In this document: one piece after another, positions 1-5,391 of the stretch | Numbering within the stretch: position 1 is the first letter of the stretch | Layout of the letters: each line of letters starts with the position of its first letter | From: Bacteroidales bacterium UBA6377 | Lineage (GTDB): Bacteria; Bacteroidota; Bacteroidia; Bacteroidales; UBA932 | Assembly (NCBI GenBank): GCA_002438805.1 | Contig: DJQV01000020.1 | Location: 27,035-32,611, forward strand | DNA length: 5,577 bases | Direction of reading: 5' to 3' | Translations under genes and position numbers: made by a program | Notes under the pieces: model-generated | What the model was told of the DNA's origin: nothing | What the model saw: the letters and a program-made list of their open reading frames with translations, nothing else | The model's database searches: none

Positions 1-34
1 TTGGGGTATATTTCCTGTTTTTTACCCCAACCTT
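1..34 (-). repeat. REP-like hairpin, truncated by window edge
   Basis: TTGGGGTA at 1-8 and TACCCCAA at 23-30 form a perfect 8-bp inverted repeat, and the second arm continues as CCTT to 34. The first arm probably continues off the window. Measured from the G4 run (3-6) to the C4 run (25-28), the spacer is 18 nt, exactly as in the hairpins around the transposase gene at 4474-5388. Read on the minus strand the arm is GGTTGGGG and the loop is purine-rich, with a tail (CAGGAAATAT) resembling the loop of the copy at 4416-4451. It lies about 60 bp past the stop of the membrane-protein gene and could protect or end its transcript. Membership in the family is inference from geometry and arm sequence. 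Confidence 0.6.
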
Positions 35-37
35 GGG

Positions 38-87
38 CCAGAGGTTGCTCCCCGCACTTCAGCCAGAGGTTGCTCCCCGCACTTCAG
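38..87. repeat. 25-bp tandem direct repeat, two copies
   Basis: Two identical 25-bp units lie head to tail at 38-62 and 63-87, each starting CCAGAGGTTGC and ending CACTTCAG. The next three bases (CCA, 88-90) start a third copy that then diverges. The block fills the gap between the edge hairpin and the stop codon of the minus-strand membrane-protein gene, so it belongs to that gene's 3' untranslated region. It contains GGTTG and CCCC strings like the hairpin arms, but does not itself form the 18-nt-loop hairpin. No function is evident; it looks like a recent slippage duplication. Confidence 0.85.
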
Positions 88-95
88 CCAAGGAG

Positions 96-707
96 CTACT
101 CGCTGAAATCGATTGGGCCGAAACTCTCCTGAACGCTCTTGTGGAGCTTCTGGAGCCTGATCCCGCCGCCGATCATTATCGCGCCAAGCACGATGAGGGC
201 TATGCCGGTGAGAATGACCACAGCGGCGGTGCCGACAGAGAACGGCTTGAAGATGATGAGGATAGAGAGCAGGAGCAGGACAATGCCCGAAGCGATGCCC
301 CAGCCTGAACCGCGCACGTTGAACGCGCTCAGGTCACCGGCGAAACCGATGATCATGAAACTGTGGTACATGACCCAGATGCCGAGGAATATCGGGAGCA
401 GAACCGCCGTCACTGAAGGCATGGAGCACAGCATGATGCCGACAATTACGTCGAGGATTCCTCCCACGATGTTGTAGCCCCTCATCATGAAGTAGTTGCG
501 GCTGCTGAACGCGACCACGAGTTCGACGATACCGGAAGCCAGCATCACCACTCCGAAGAGAATGCTGAGCGTCAGGTAACTTTCCACAGGGTTGCAGAAC
601 ACCACGATGCCCGCCGCTACGCAGAGCAGGCCGCAGAGCACGAACAGCCACCAGCATTTCACTGTTCTGGCCGCGCGCTCGGAGATTTTTTCGATAAAGT
701 TGCTCAT
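96..707 (-). CDS. HdeD/DUF308 family membrane protein
   Basis: A 203-residue, strongly hydrophobic protein with six predicted membrane helices at about residues 19-38, 45-67, 77-95, 99-121, 136-153 and 158-183. It has a short charged N-terminus (EKISERAAR) and a polar C-terminal tail ending IDFSE. The three helix pairs and the glycine-rich turns (ASGIVEL, VGGILDVIVGI, LGIWVMYHSF) match the HdeD/DUF308 family, whose E. coli member is linked to acid resistance. No biochemical activity is established for most members, so an acid-stress role here is only suggested by family. The length is normal for the family. The ATG at 707 is preceded on its strand by an A/T-rich leader without a clear ribosome site, which is usual in Bacteroidota. 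The gene is transcribed away from yqeY, and the repeat array at 781-1050 lies in its upstream region. Confidence 0.87.
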   Translation of the reverse strand: MSNFIEKISERAARTVKCWWLFVLCGLLCVAAGIVVFCNPVESYLTLSILFGVVMLASGIVELVVAFSSRNYFMMRGYNIVGGILDVIVGIMLCSMPSVTAVLLPIFLGIWVMYHSFMIIGFAGDLSAFNVRGSGWGIASGIVLLLLSILIIFKPFSVGTAAVVILTGIALIVLGAIMIGGGIRLQKLHKSVQESFGPIDFSE

Positions 708-780
708 AATATAAATGGTTGTTTAAATTCCAACTTCTCCTTTTATACGGCGTGGCGCGGCAAAAAGTTTCCGCCCCGCT

Positions 781-1050
781 CTGCGTCCCCGTCTGTGGCC
801 GTTGCCTTTTCCAGGTGAGAGCCTTTTCCGGCATTTCCGCTCCCACCCAGCACGGCCGCCCGCCCTGCGTCCCCGTCTGCGGCCGTTGCCCCGTCCAGGT
901 GTGAGCCTTTTCCGGCGATTCCGCTCCCACCCGGCACGGCCACCCGCCCTGAGCCCCCGTCTGAAGCCGTTGCCTGTTCCAGGTGTGAGCCTTTTCCGGC
1001 GATTCCGCTCCCACCCGGCACGGCCACTCGCCCTGTGCCGCCCGCCCTGC
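781..1050 (-). repeat. 84-bp tandem repeat array (REP family B)
   Basis: Three full 84-bp units at 781-864, 865-948 and 949-1032 are followed by a partial unit to about 1050. Each holds an imperfect inverted repeat with 8-nt arms and an 18-nt loop: 814-821 with 840-847, 898-905 with 924-931, and 982-989 with 1008-1015 (GGTGTGAG or GGTGAGAG against CTCCCACC, one mismatch each). A second inverted repeat, ACGGCCG at 852-858 with CGGCCGT at 880-886, bridges units one and two; it is weaker in the next unit. On the minus strand the loop shares about 12 of 18 positions with the loop at 3987-4004, so the array appears to be a diverged, inverted relative of the repeats around the transposase gene. Outer sequences TTTCCGCCCCGCT at 768-780 and 1058-1070 bracket the array. 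It occupies most of the gap between the two divergent genes; open frames through it are by-products of an 84-bp (28-codon) period. Confidence 0.85.
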
Positions 1051-1073
1051 AGAAAACTTTCCGCCCCGCTCCG

Positions 1074-1104
1074 TTGCGTTGTCCCGAAATGATTTGTAAC
1101 TTTA
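1074..1104 (+). promoter_or_regulatory. Possible Bacteroidota promoter for yqeY
   Basis: TAACTTTA at 1097-1104 fits TAnnTTTG except for the last base, and TTG at 1074-1076 lies 20 bp upstream as a -33 element. This would place the transcript start near 1111 and give a leader of about 15 bases before the ATG at 1126. The element lies just right of the family B repeats. It is a motif match only. Confidence 0.35.
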
Positions 1105-1125
1105 CGGGGTTAAACAGAAAATGCC

Positions 1126-1575
1126 ATGACACTCGAACAGCAAATCCAGGAAGATATCAAGGCCGCGATGAAGGCCAAGGACAGTGTGGCGATGAACGCG
1201 GTGCGCGCCGTCAAGGGTGAGATACTTCTTTTCAAGACATCCGAAAGCGGGTCCAAGGAAGTCACCGACACAGATGTCCTGAAGATGATCCGCAAACTCG
1301 TCAAACAGCGTAAAGAGTCCGCTGAACAGTACGTGGCGGCAGGGCGTAAAGAATTGGCAGACAACGAACTGGCTGAAGCGGCCGTTATGGAGAAATACCT
1401 CCCGAAGCAGCTTTCTGAAGCCGAGGTGGAAGCCAAGGTCAAGGAAATCATCGCCGAACTCGGTGCGACCTCTATCAAAGAGATGGGCAAGGTGATGGGC
1501 GCGGCAAACGCCAAGCTCGCCGGCCTCGCTGACGGCAGGACCATTTCCGGAATTGTACGCAAACTCTTGGCATAG
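1126..1575 (+). CDS. yqeY: GatB/YqeY domain protein
   Basis: A 149-residue soluble, charged, mostly helical protein of the usual YqeY length. Family hallmarks are the N-terminal helix with the MNAVRAVKGEI segment (23-33), YLPKQLSEAE (91-100), MGKVMG (120-125) and GLADGRTIS (133-141), followed by a final helix ending VRKLLA. The fold is the tail domain found at the C-terminus of GatB, the tRNA-dependent amidotransferase subunit, where it contacts tRNA. Stand-alone YqeY proteins are widespread but their exact role is not settled, so tRNA-linked function is family inference. The start at 1126 is chosen because the ATG at 1121 reads only two codons before a stop. The next operon's promoter overlaps the 3' end of this gene. 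Confidence 0.93.
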   Translation: MTLEQQIQEDIKAAMKAKDSVAMNAVRAVKGEILLFKTSESGSKEVTDTDVLKMIRKLVKQRKESAEQYVAAGRKELADNELAEAAVMEKYLPKQLSEAEVEAKVKEIIAELGATSIKEMGKVMGAANAKLAGLADGRTISGIVRKLLA

Positions 1576-1597
1576 TCGGAATTAACTCCTATATTTG
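1567..1597 (+). promoter_or_regulatory. Bacteroidota promoter for rubredoxin-rfbA-rfbD
   Basis: TATATTTG at 1590-1597 is a full match to the Bacteroidota -7 consensus TAnnTTTG, and TTG at 1567-1569 sits 20 bp upstream as the -33 element. The -33 part lies inside the last codons of yqeY. The predicted transcript start is near 1604, giving a leader of roughly 64 bases before the ATG at 1668. Confidence 0.6.
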
Positions 1598-1613
1598 TCT
1601 TTGGACCAATTAC

Positions 1614-1643
1614 CTCCGGCAGGCGGCAAACGCCGTTGCCGAG
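1614..1643 (+). other. Leader hairpin / possible terminator
   Basis: An inverted repeat with outer arms CTCCGGCA and TGCCGAG (one bulged C), then GGCG and CGCC around a GCAAA loop, with GT bulged on the 3' side. It is followed by TTGAATTTTC. Because it lies between the promoter at 1590-1597 and the start of the rubredoxin gene, it could be a terminator for yqeY transcripts, a structured 5' leader of the operon, or both. No known riboswitch was recognised. Confidence 0.5.
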
Positions 1644-1667
1644 TTGAATTTTCAAACACCTGAAACT

Positions 1668-1808
1668 ATGGCAGAACAAAACAAAGAATGGATATGCTCG
1701 GTCTGCGGATACAAGCATGTCGGTCCGGAGCCTCCGAAGGAGTGCCCGGTGTGTCACGTATCAAAGGAATATTTTGACGAAGCCGGTTCAGAGCCGGAGA
1801 ACTTATGA
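1668..1808 (+). CDS. Small rubredoxin-like iron protein
   Basis: A 46-residue protein that starts MAEQNKEWICSVCGY. It has two CxxC knuckles, C10-S-V-C13 and C26-P-V-C29, which would bind one Fe (or Zn) through four cysteines. The order W-x-C-x-x-C-G-Y, then a proline-rich turn (GPEPP), then CPVC and an aromatic pair (YF, 35-36) matches the short rubredoxin-like domain found at the end of rubrerythrins rather than classical 52-54 residue rubredoxin. Likely roles are electron transfer or defence against oxygen and peroxide in an anaerobe; this is family inference. The ferritin-like rubrerythrin domain is absent and the protein appears complete on its own. Its TGA stop overlaps the rfbA ATG (ATGA at 1805-1808), which implies translational coupling. 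Confidence 0.9.
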   Translation: MAEQNKEWICSVCGYKHVGPEPPKECPVCHVSKEYFDEAGSEPENL

Positions 1809-2716
1809 AAGGAATCGTACTCGCAGGCGGTTCAGGCACACGCCTTTACCCGATCACCAAGGGAGTCAGCAAGCAGCTTCTCCCGATTTTCGACAAACCG
1901 ATGATCTACTATCCCGTGTCCGTGCTCATGTTGGCCGGCATCCGGGACATTCTCATCATCTCCACCCCTTACGACTTGCCAGGATTCAAGCGTCTGCTTG
2001 GAGACGGCAGCGATTTCGGCGTCAATTTCAGCTATGCCGAACAGCCTTCCCCGGACGGTCTGGCGCAGGCCTTCATCATCGGTGAGAAGTTCATCGGAGA
2101 CGATTCAGTCTGCCTCGTGCTCGGAGACAACATTTTCCACGGTGCCGGGTTCTCAGGGCTTTTGCGCGAAGCGGTCCGCACCGCCGAGCAGGACAACAAG
2201 GCTACGGTTTTCGGTTACTGGGTAAGTGATCCGGAGCGCTACGGCGTGGCCGAGTTCGACAAGGCCGGCAACTGCCTCTCAATCGAGGAGAAACCGTCCG
2301 TCCCGAAGAGCAACTACGCAGTCGTGGGCCTGTATTTCTACCCCAACAAGGTCGTAGAGGTCGCCAAGAACATCAAGCCTTCCGCCCGCGGGGAACTGGA
2401 GATCACCACGGTCAACCAGGAATTCCTCGGCTCCGGCGAACTGAAGGTGCAGACACTCGGACGCGGGTTCGCCTGGCTCGACACCGGCACGCACGACTCG
2501 CTTGCCGAGGCCACCAACTACATCGAGACCATCGAGAAGCGCCAGGGACTCAAGATCGCCTGCCTCGAAGGCATCGGCCTGCGCCGTGGCTGGATCACCC
2601 CCGCCAAAGTGCGTGAAGTGGCGGGGCCGATGATGAAAAACCCTTACGGCCAATACCTTGCGCGCATTGCAGACGAGGTCGAGAAGCGCGGAGCACAGAA
2701 CATAGACGAATTTTAA
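1805..2716 (+). CDS. rfbA: Glucose-1-phosphate thymidylyltransferase (RmlA)
   Basis: A 303-residue cytoplasmic enzyme joining dTTP and glucose-1-phosphate to dTDP-glucose and pyrophosphate, the first step of dTDP-L-rhamnose synthesis (EC 2.7.7.24). The nucleotide-binding loop LAGGSGTRLYP with K23-Q24-L25-L26-P27 is intact. LGDNI (106-110) supplies metal-binding D108, EEKP lies at 161-164, ARGELEITTVN at 194-204, and WLDTGTHDSL (224-233) carries the second metal-binding aspartate, D226. The length is slightly above the usual 290 or so because of a polar tail ending NIDEF. The ATG at 1805 gives the standard MKGIVLAGG N-terminus, so the start is secure. It overlaps the rubredoxin stop by four bases, and rfbD follows after 9 bp. 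Confidence 0.97.
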   Translation: MKGIVLAGGSGTRLYPITKGVSKQLLPIFDKPMIYYPVSVLMLAGIRDILIISTPYDLPGFKRLLGDGSDFGVNFSYAEQPSPDGLAQAFIIGEKFIGDDSVCLVLGDNIFHGAGFSGLLREAVRTAEQDNKATVFGYWVSDPERYGVAEFDKAGNCLSIEEKPSVPKSNYAVVGLYFYPNKVVEVAKNIKPSARGELEITTVNQEFLGSGELKVQTLGRGFAWLDTGTHDSLAEATNYIETIEKRQGLKIACLEGIGLRRGWITPAKVREVAGPMMKNPYGQYLARIADEVEKRGAQNIDEF

Positions 2717-2725
2717 TCATTTGCA

Positions 2726-3661
2726 ATGAACATACTTGTGACTGGAGCCAACGGACAGCTTGGCAACGAATTGAGGATAGTGGCCGCAGGCTCCCGGGAC
2801 AATTACATTTTCACCGATGTCAACGAGGCCAGCGGGGAACAGAAATCCATGCTCCGCTTGTTGGGGCGGCCTGAAGTGAATACTGAAACCCGCCGCCTGG
2901 ACATCACGGACCTTTCAGCCATCAGGGAGATGGTTGCCTCAGAAAAAGTTGAGGCAATTATCAACTGCGCTGCCTACACGGATGTCGAGGGGGCAGAAGA
3001 CAGGCGCGAACTGGCGGAACTCCTCAATGCTACTGCACCGGAGAATCTGGCCACTGCCATGAAGGAAGTCGGGGGAGTGCTCTTCCACATCAGTACGGAT
3101 TATGTGTTCGGCGGCGAACCGTACAACACCCCGTGCCGCGAAGACCAGAAAGGCACACCGACAGGAGTCTACGGGCTGACCAAACTACACGGCGAGGAGA
3201 AGATCAAGGCCTCCGGCTGCAAATACGTGATTATCAGGACGGCCTGGCTCTACAGCGAGTTCGGCAAGAACTTCCTCAAGACAATGCTCCGTCTGACCGC
3301 TTGCAAGCCTCAGCTCAAGGTCGTCTTCGACCAGACCGGCACTCCGACTTATGCTTATGATCTGGCTCGGGCTATCTCCGCCATCATCTCTTCGCGTGCC
3401 TACGAGGAGCATCCGGGAGTGTACCACTTCTCCAATGAAGGAGTGTGCAGCTGGTACGATTTCACCAAGGTCATCGCAGAGTATGCCGGCCACACCGCCT
3501 GTGACATCCAGCCTTGCCACTCCGACGAGTTCCCGAGCAAAGTGGTACGCCCGGCCTATTCGGTTCTGGACAAGACTCTGATAAAGAACACTTTTGGCGT
3601 AGCTGTCCCATACTGGACTCTCGGCGTGCGCAAATGCGTCGAAGCCTTGCGAGCCGACTGA
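2726..3661 (+). CDS. rfbD: dTDP-4-dehydrorhamnose reductase (RmlD)
   Basis: A 311-residue NAD(P)H-dependent short-chain dehydrogenase that reduces dTDP-4-dehydro-L-rhamnose to dTDP-L-rhamnose, the last step of the pathway (EC 1.1.1.133). The Rossmann motif TGANGQLG is at residues 6-13, NCAAYTDVEGAE at 80-91, STDYVFGG at 123-130, and the catalytic Y149-xxx-K153 in YGLTK; RTAWLYSEFGKNF (171-183) is also typical. A stretch at about 36-56 between the second strand and the LDITDL motif may be a lineage-specific insertion. It starts 9 bp after rfbA and must be co-transcribed with it. The rhamnose product would feed cell-surface polysaccharide. The usual neighbours rfbC and rfbB are not between or after these genes here; repeat DNA follows instead. 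Confidence 0.96.
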   Translation: MNILVTGANGQLGNELRIVAAGSRDNYIFTDVNEASGEQKSMLRLLGRPEVNTETRRLDITDLSAIREMVASEKVEAIINCAAYTDVEGAEDRRELAELLNATAPENLATAMKEVGGVLFHISTDYVFGGEPYNTPCREDQKGTPTGVYGLTKLHGEEKIKASGCKYVIIRTAWLYSEFGKNFLKTMLRLTACKPQLKVVFDQTGTPTYAYDLARAISAIISSRAYEEHPGVYHFSNEGVCSWYDFTKVIAEYAGHTACDIQPCHSDEFPSKVVRPAYSVLDKTLIKNTFGVAVPYWTLGVRKCVEALRAD

Positions 3662-3977
3662 GCTGCACGCTTCCTGCCAGCTTGTTTTCCCGTCTTGCCC
3701 GCGCTATCCTGCGACGGGTATGGTGTTGTATGTCGCTGCGTGGTGGCTCTGTCCACCATGCTTGCCCTGTGTTCCCACCCATCCTGTCCGCATCGCCTTG
3801 TCGGTTCCTGCTCCTGCCCCGTTGCTGCCAAGATTCCTGCTCTGGCTCCTGTCCCTGCTCCTGCCCTTGTCCTGTCCCGGTTCTGGCTCCGGCTCCGGCG
3901 CGTGCCACTGCTCCGCTCTGTCCCTGCCACGTTTCCTGCTCTGGCTCCTGTCCCTGCTCGTGCCCCTGCTCCACAAG
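3662..3977. other. Pyrimidine-rich intergenic tract
   Basis: About 316 bp without a credible gene. The plus strand is heavily biased to C and T, built from short words such as CTCCTG, CTGGCTC and TCCCTGC. Long open frames on both strands come from this low complexity and overlap one another in several frames. No clear terminator follows rfbD. Similar tracts recur at 4106-4247 and 5392-5480; GTCCACCATGCT occurs both here (3751-3762) and at 5425-5436. Confidence 0.7.
3834..3959 (+). repeat. 27-bp direct repeat, 99 bp apart
   Basis: An exact 27-bp sequence starting TTCCTGCTCTGG and ending TCCCTGCTC occurs at 3834-3860 and 3933-3959. The flanks are also alike (GCCAAGA and GCCACGT just before). 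It lies within the pyrimidine-rich tract, so it may be a degenerate longer repeat rather than a site with a function. Confidence 0.8.
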
Positions 3978-4105
3978 AGGTAGGGGAAGAAATGCCGGAA
4001 AATACCCCAACCTTTGGCGGCGGGATGCCGCAGGGTGCTGTGCAGAGGAGGTGCTTGCGGAAGGTAGGGGAGGAAATGCCAGAAAATACCCCGACCTTTG
4101 GCGGC
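3978..4105 (+). repeat. REP family A array, block 1 (about 1.5 units)
   Basis: Two first-hairpin elements lie 84 bp apart: 3978-4013 and 4062-4097, each with arm AGGTAGGGG, an 18-nt loop and then CCCCAACCT or CCCCGACCT. Between them is the 48-bp linker with the second hairpin, CCGCAGG at 4028-4034 against CTTGCGG at 4054-4060 (one G-T wobble). After the second hairpin element the unit breaks off within TTGGCGGC at about 4105, which marks a truncation. The block has the same orientation as the transposase gene. Confidence 0.87.
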
Positions 4106-4247
4106 CGTTGAGTACTGCCCCGTTCATCTAGCCCTGTCATCCTGTCTCCCCTGTCTGTTTTCCCGCCCTGCGATTTCCCGTCCACTTTGTCCATGCTCCG
4201 TCTGCTGGTTTGCCCATCCGCCTTGCTCTACCTGCCCACACATCAGA
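4106..4247. other. Pyrimidine-rich spacer between REP blocks
   Basis: About 140 bp rich in C and T on the plus strand, similar in wording to 3662-3977 (for example TGTTTTCCCG occurs at 4157-4166 and 3682-3691). No gene, promoter or RNA is recognised in it. It separates block 1 from block 2, where the 84-bp period restarts. Confidence 0.6.
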
Positions 4248-4451
4248 AGGTAGGGGAGGAAATGCCCGGAATTACCCCGACCTTCGGCCACGGGATGCCG
4301 CAGGGGGCTGTGCAGTGGAGGTGCCTGCGGAAGGTAGGGGAAGAAATGCCCGGAATTGCCCCAACCTTTGGCGGTGGGATGCCGCAGAGAGCTGTGCAGA
4401 GGAGGTGTCTGCGGAAGGTAGGGGAAAATTTTCAGAAATATTCCCCTACCT
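4248..4451 (+). repeat. REP family A array, block 2 (three hairpins)
   Basis: First-hairpin elements at 4248-4283, 4332-4367 and 4416-4451 keep an exact 84-bp period and 18-nt loops. The second hairpin is CCGCAGG (4298-4304) with CCTGCGG (4324-4330), and in the next unit CCGCAGA (4382-4388) with TCTGCGG (4408-4414), a paired change that keeps the stem. The last element, 22 bp before the transposase start codon, is the only one in the array with perfectly complementary arms (AAGGTAGGGG and CCCCTACCTT), and its loop is A/T-rich. It may act on expression of the gene as well as serve as a substrate. Confidence 0.9.
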
Positions 4452-4473
4452 TTGCGTTCTTTGAATTTGTAGA

Positions 4474-5388
4474 ATGATTCTTGCAGTGGATGAAGCAAAA
4501 CTTTTTACTATGAGGAACAGATTAGTTCATATTTGCATCAAATCCGGCACGGAACTGCTGCATCGTGTCGATGAAGATTATCGTTGTGCCATCACCAAGA
4601 TGGCTATTACGGCTTACAGCACTGGCTCGGACATATTTGCGTATTCTGCCATGTCGAACCATGATCATATTATCGGTCAGTTCCAAGAGCCTGTTCATTT
4701 TGTCTCAATATACAGAAATTCATACAGTAAGTGGTTTAATCATAAATACAAACGAAGTGGGCGTTTGGGAGAGAGCCATTATTATGCTGAAACTTTGGAT
4801 GATTTTGAACGTAAGCTCAAGGCCGTGAACTATGTTCTGCGAAATCCTGTCCACCATTCGGCGACAGATACTCCCTTTTCGTATGACTATTGTTCTGCCA
4901 GATATGTGTTTGCTTCATCTCTGTTCGGGAGCGGTGAGGTTTCTTGGAGGCGGATGACGCCATATCTGTCAAAAAACAGAGCCCTGCCATCAAAATATCG
5001 TCTTGACAATTTCGGTATGGTGTATCCTCCGAGTTTTCTTGATATTGCGGCGGTGGAAAATCTGTATGTGACTCCTAAAAACTATCTGTATCTTGTCGGA
5101 CGCCCGTCGTATTCAGATGTTTCAAAGGATGAGGATGCCGGGATTCTGACTTTAGCAGAATTGGAGCCTGGAGAGAATGTGGAGCTGCTTTATCGGAATG
5201 AACGCCATCGAAGTGTCGCCGGTTCGCTGACAGATATCGGGGTGTGTGGACTGATTGAGGGGATGTTGCCTCCGGGGAGAACATATTGTCATTTGTCAGA
5301 TGCCGAAAAAGGTGCAATTGCCAATGAACTGCATTGCCGCCACTACATACCGTTGGCCCAGTTGCGGCGCTGCCTTGCTTCAGGGTAG
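4474..5388 (+). CDS. REP-associated tyrosine transposase (RAYT, Y1/HUH family)
   Basis: A 304-residue protein whose first 150 or so residues match the IS200-like Y1 transposase domain: LVHICIKS (17-24), the metal-binding H63-D64-H65 in AMSNHDHIIGQF, NHKYKRSGRLGESHYY (89-104), and candidate nucleophile Y120 in NYVLRNPVHH (119-128). Such enzymes nick single-stranded hairpin DNA through a 5'-phosphotyrosine. The C-terminal half (about 155-304) is longer than in E. coli TnpA-REP and its function is not recognised. No tnpB or IS ends are present. REP arrays in direct orientation on both sides mark it as a RAYT, normally a single-copy resident gene that spreads or maintains REPs. It is visibly poorer in G and C than the rfb genes and uses more A/T-ending codons, suggesting a different origin. 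M13 (4510) is an alternative start; TGAATTTG at 4462-4469, a near match to the -7 box, would favour it. The stop lies inside a GGTAGGGG repeat arm. Confidence 0.88.
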   Translation: MILAVDEAKLFTMRNRLVHICIKSGTELLHRVDEDYRCAITKMAITAYSTGSDIFAYSAMSNHDHIIGQFQEPVHFVSIYRNSYSKWFNHKYKRSGRLGESHYYAETLDDFERKLKAVNYVLRNPVHHSATDTPFSYDYCSARYVFASSLFGSGEVSWRRMTPYLSKNRALPSKYRLDNFGMVYPPSFLDIAAVENLYVTPKNYLYLVGRPSYSDVSKDEDAGILTLAELEPGENVELLYRNERHRSVAGSLTDIGVCGLIEGMLPPGRTYCHLSDAEKGAIANELHCRHYIPLAQLRRCLASG

Positions 5389-5391
5389 GGG
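5383..5391 (+). repeat. REP half-site containing the RAYT stop codon
   Basis: GGGTAGGGG at 5383-5391 equals the first arm of the family A hairpin, and its TAG (5386-5388) is the stop codon of the transposase gene. No CCCC arm follows at the expected 18-nt distance, so it is a solitary arm. It could be the remnant of the repeat beside which the gene arrived, or chance. Confidence 0.55.

Noticed and set aside
33..477. Plus-strand open frames opposite the membrane-protein gene
   Set aside because: They are antisense to a well-supported DUF308 coding region and have no domain of their own.
781..1050. CRISPR array
   Set aside because: The units are nearly alike over their whole 84-bp length, with no unique spacers between short constant repeats, and there are no cas genes. 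The same holds for the arrays at 3978-4451 and 5487-5577.
743..1132. Minus-strand open frame of 129 codons with a 28-residue repeat, and plus-strand frames at 802-1092
   Set aside because: The 84-bp repeat period is a multiple of three and GC-rich, so several frames stay open on both strands. The peptide repeats simply mirror the DNA repeat and the frames contradict one another.
1110..1757. Minus-strand 215-codon open frame opposite yqeY and rubredoxin
   Set aside because: It is a shadow of two genes with clear family motifs on the plus strand.
3661..3690. Intrinsic terminator after rfbD
   Set aside because: Only a weak 4-bp pairing (GCTG with CAGC) is visible, with no proper T-run, so no terminator is called.
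3471..4194. Several overlapping open frames of 130-218 codons on both strands
   Set aside because: They lie in pyrimidine-rich low-complexity DNA and REP units or run into rfbD in other frames. The products are biased in composition (serine/proline/cysteine or glycine/arginine/glutamine) with no recognisable domain.
4124..4498. Open frames of 84-124 codons on both strands across REP block 2
   Set aside because: These are translations of the 84-bp repeat with no independent start signal or conserved domain.
4474..5388. Complete IS200/IS605 insertion sequence
   Set aside because: There is no tnpB. The hairpins are many direct copies on both sides rather than one left and one right end, and the protein is longer than IS200 TnpA. 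A RAYT with REPs fits better.
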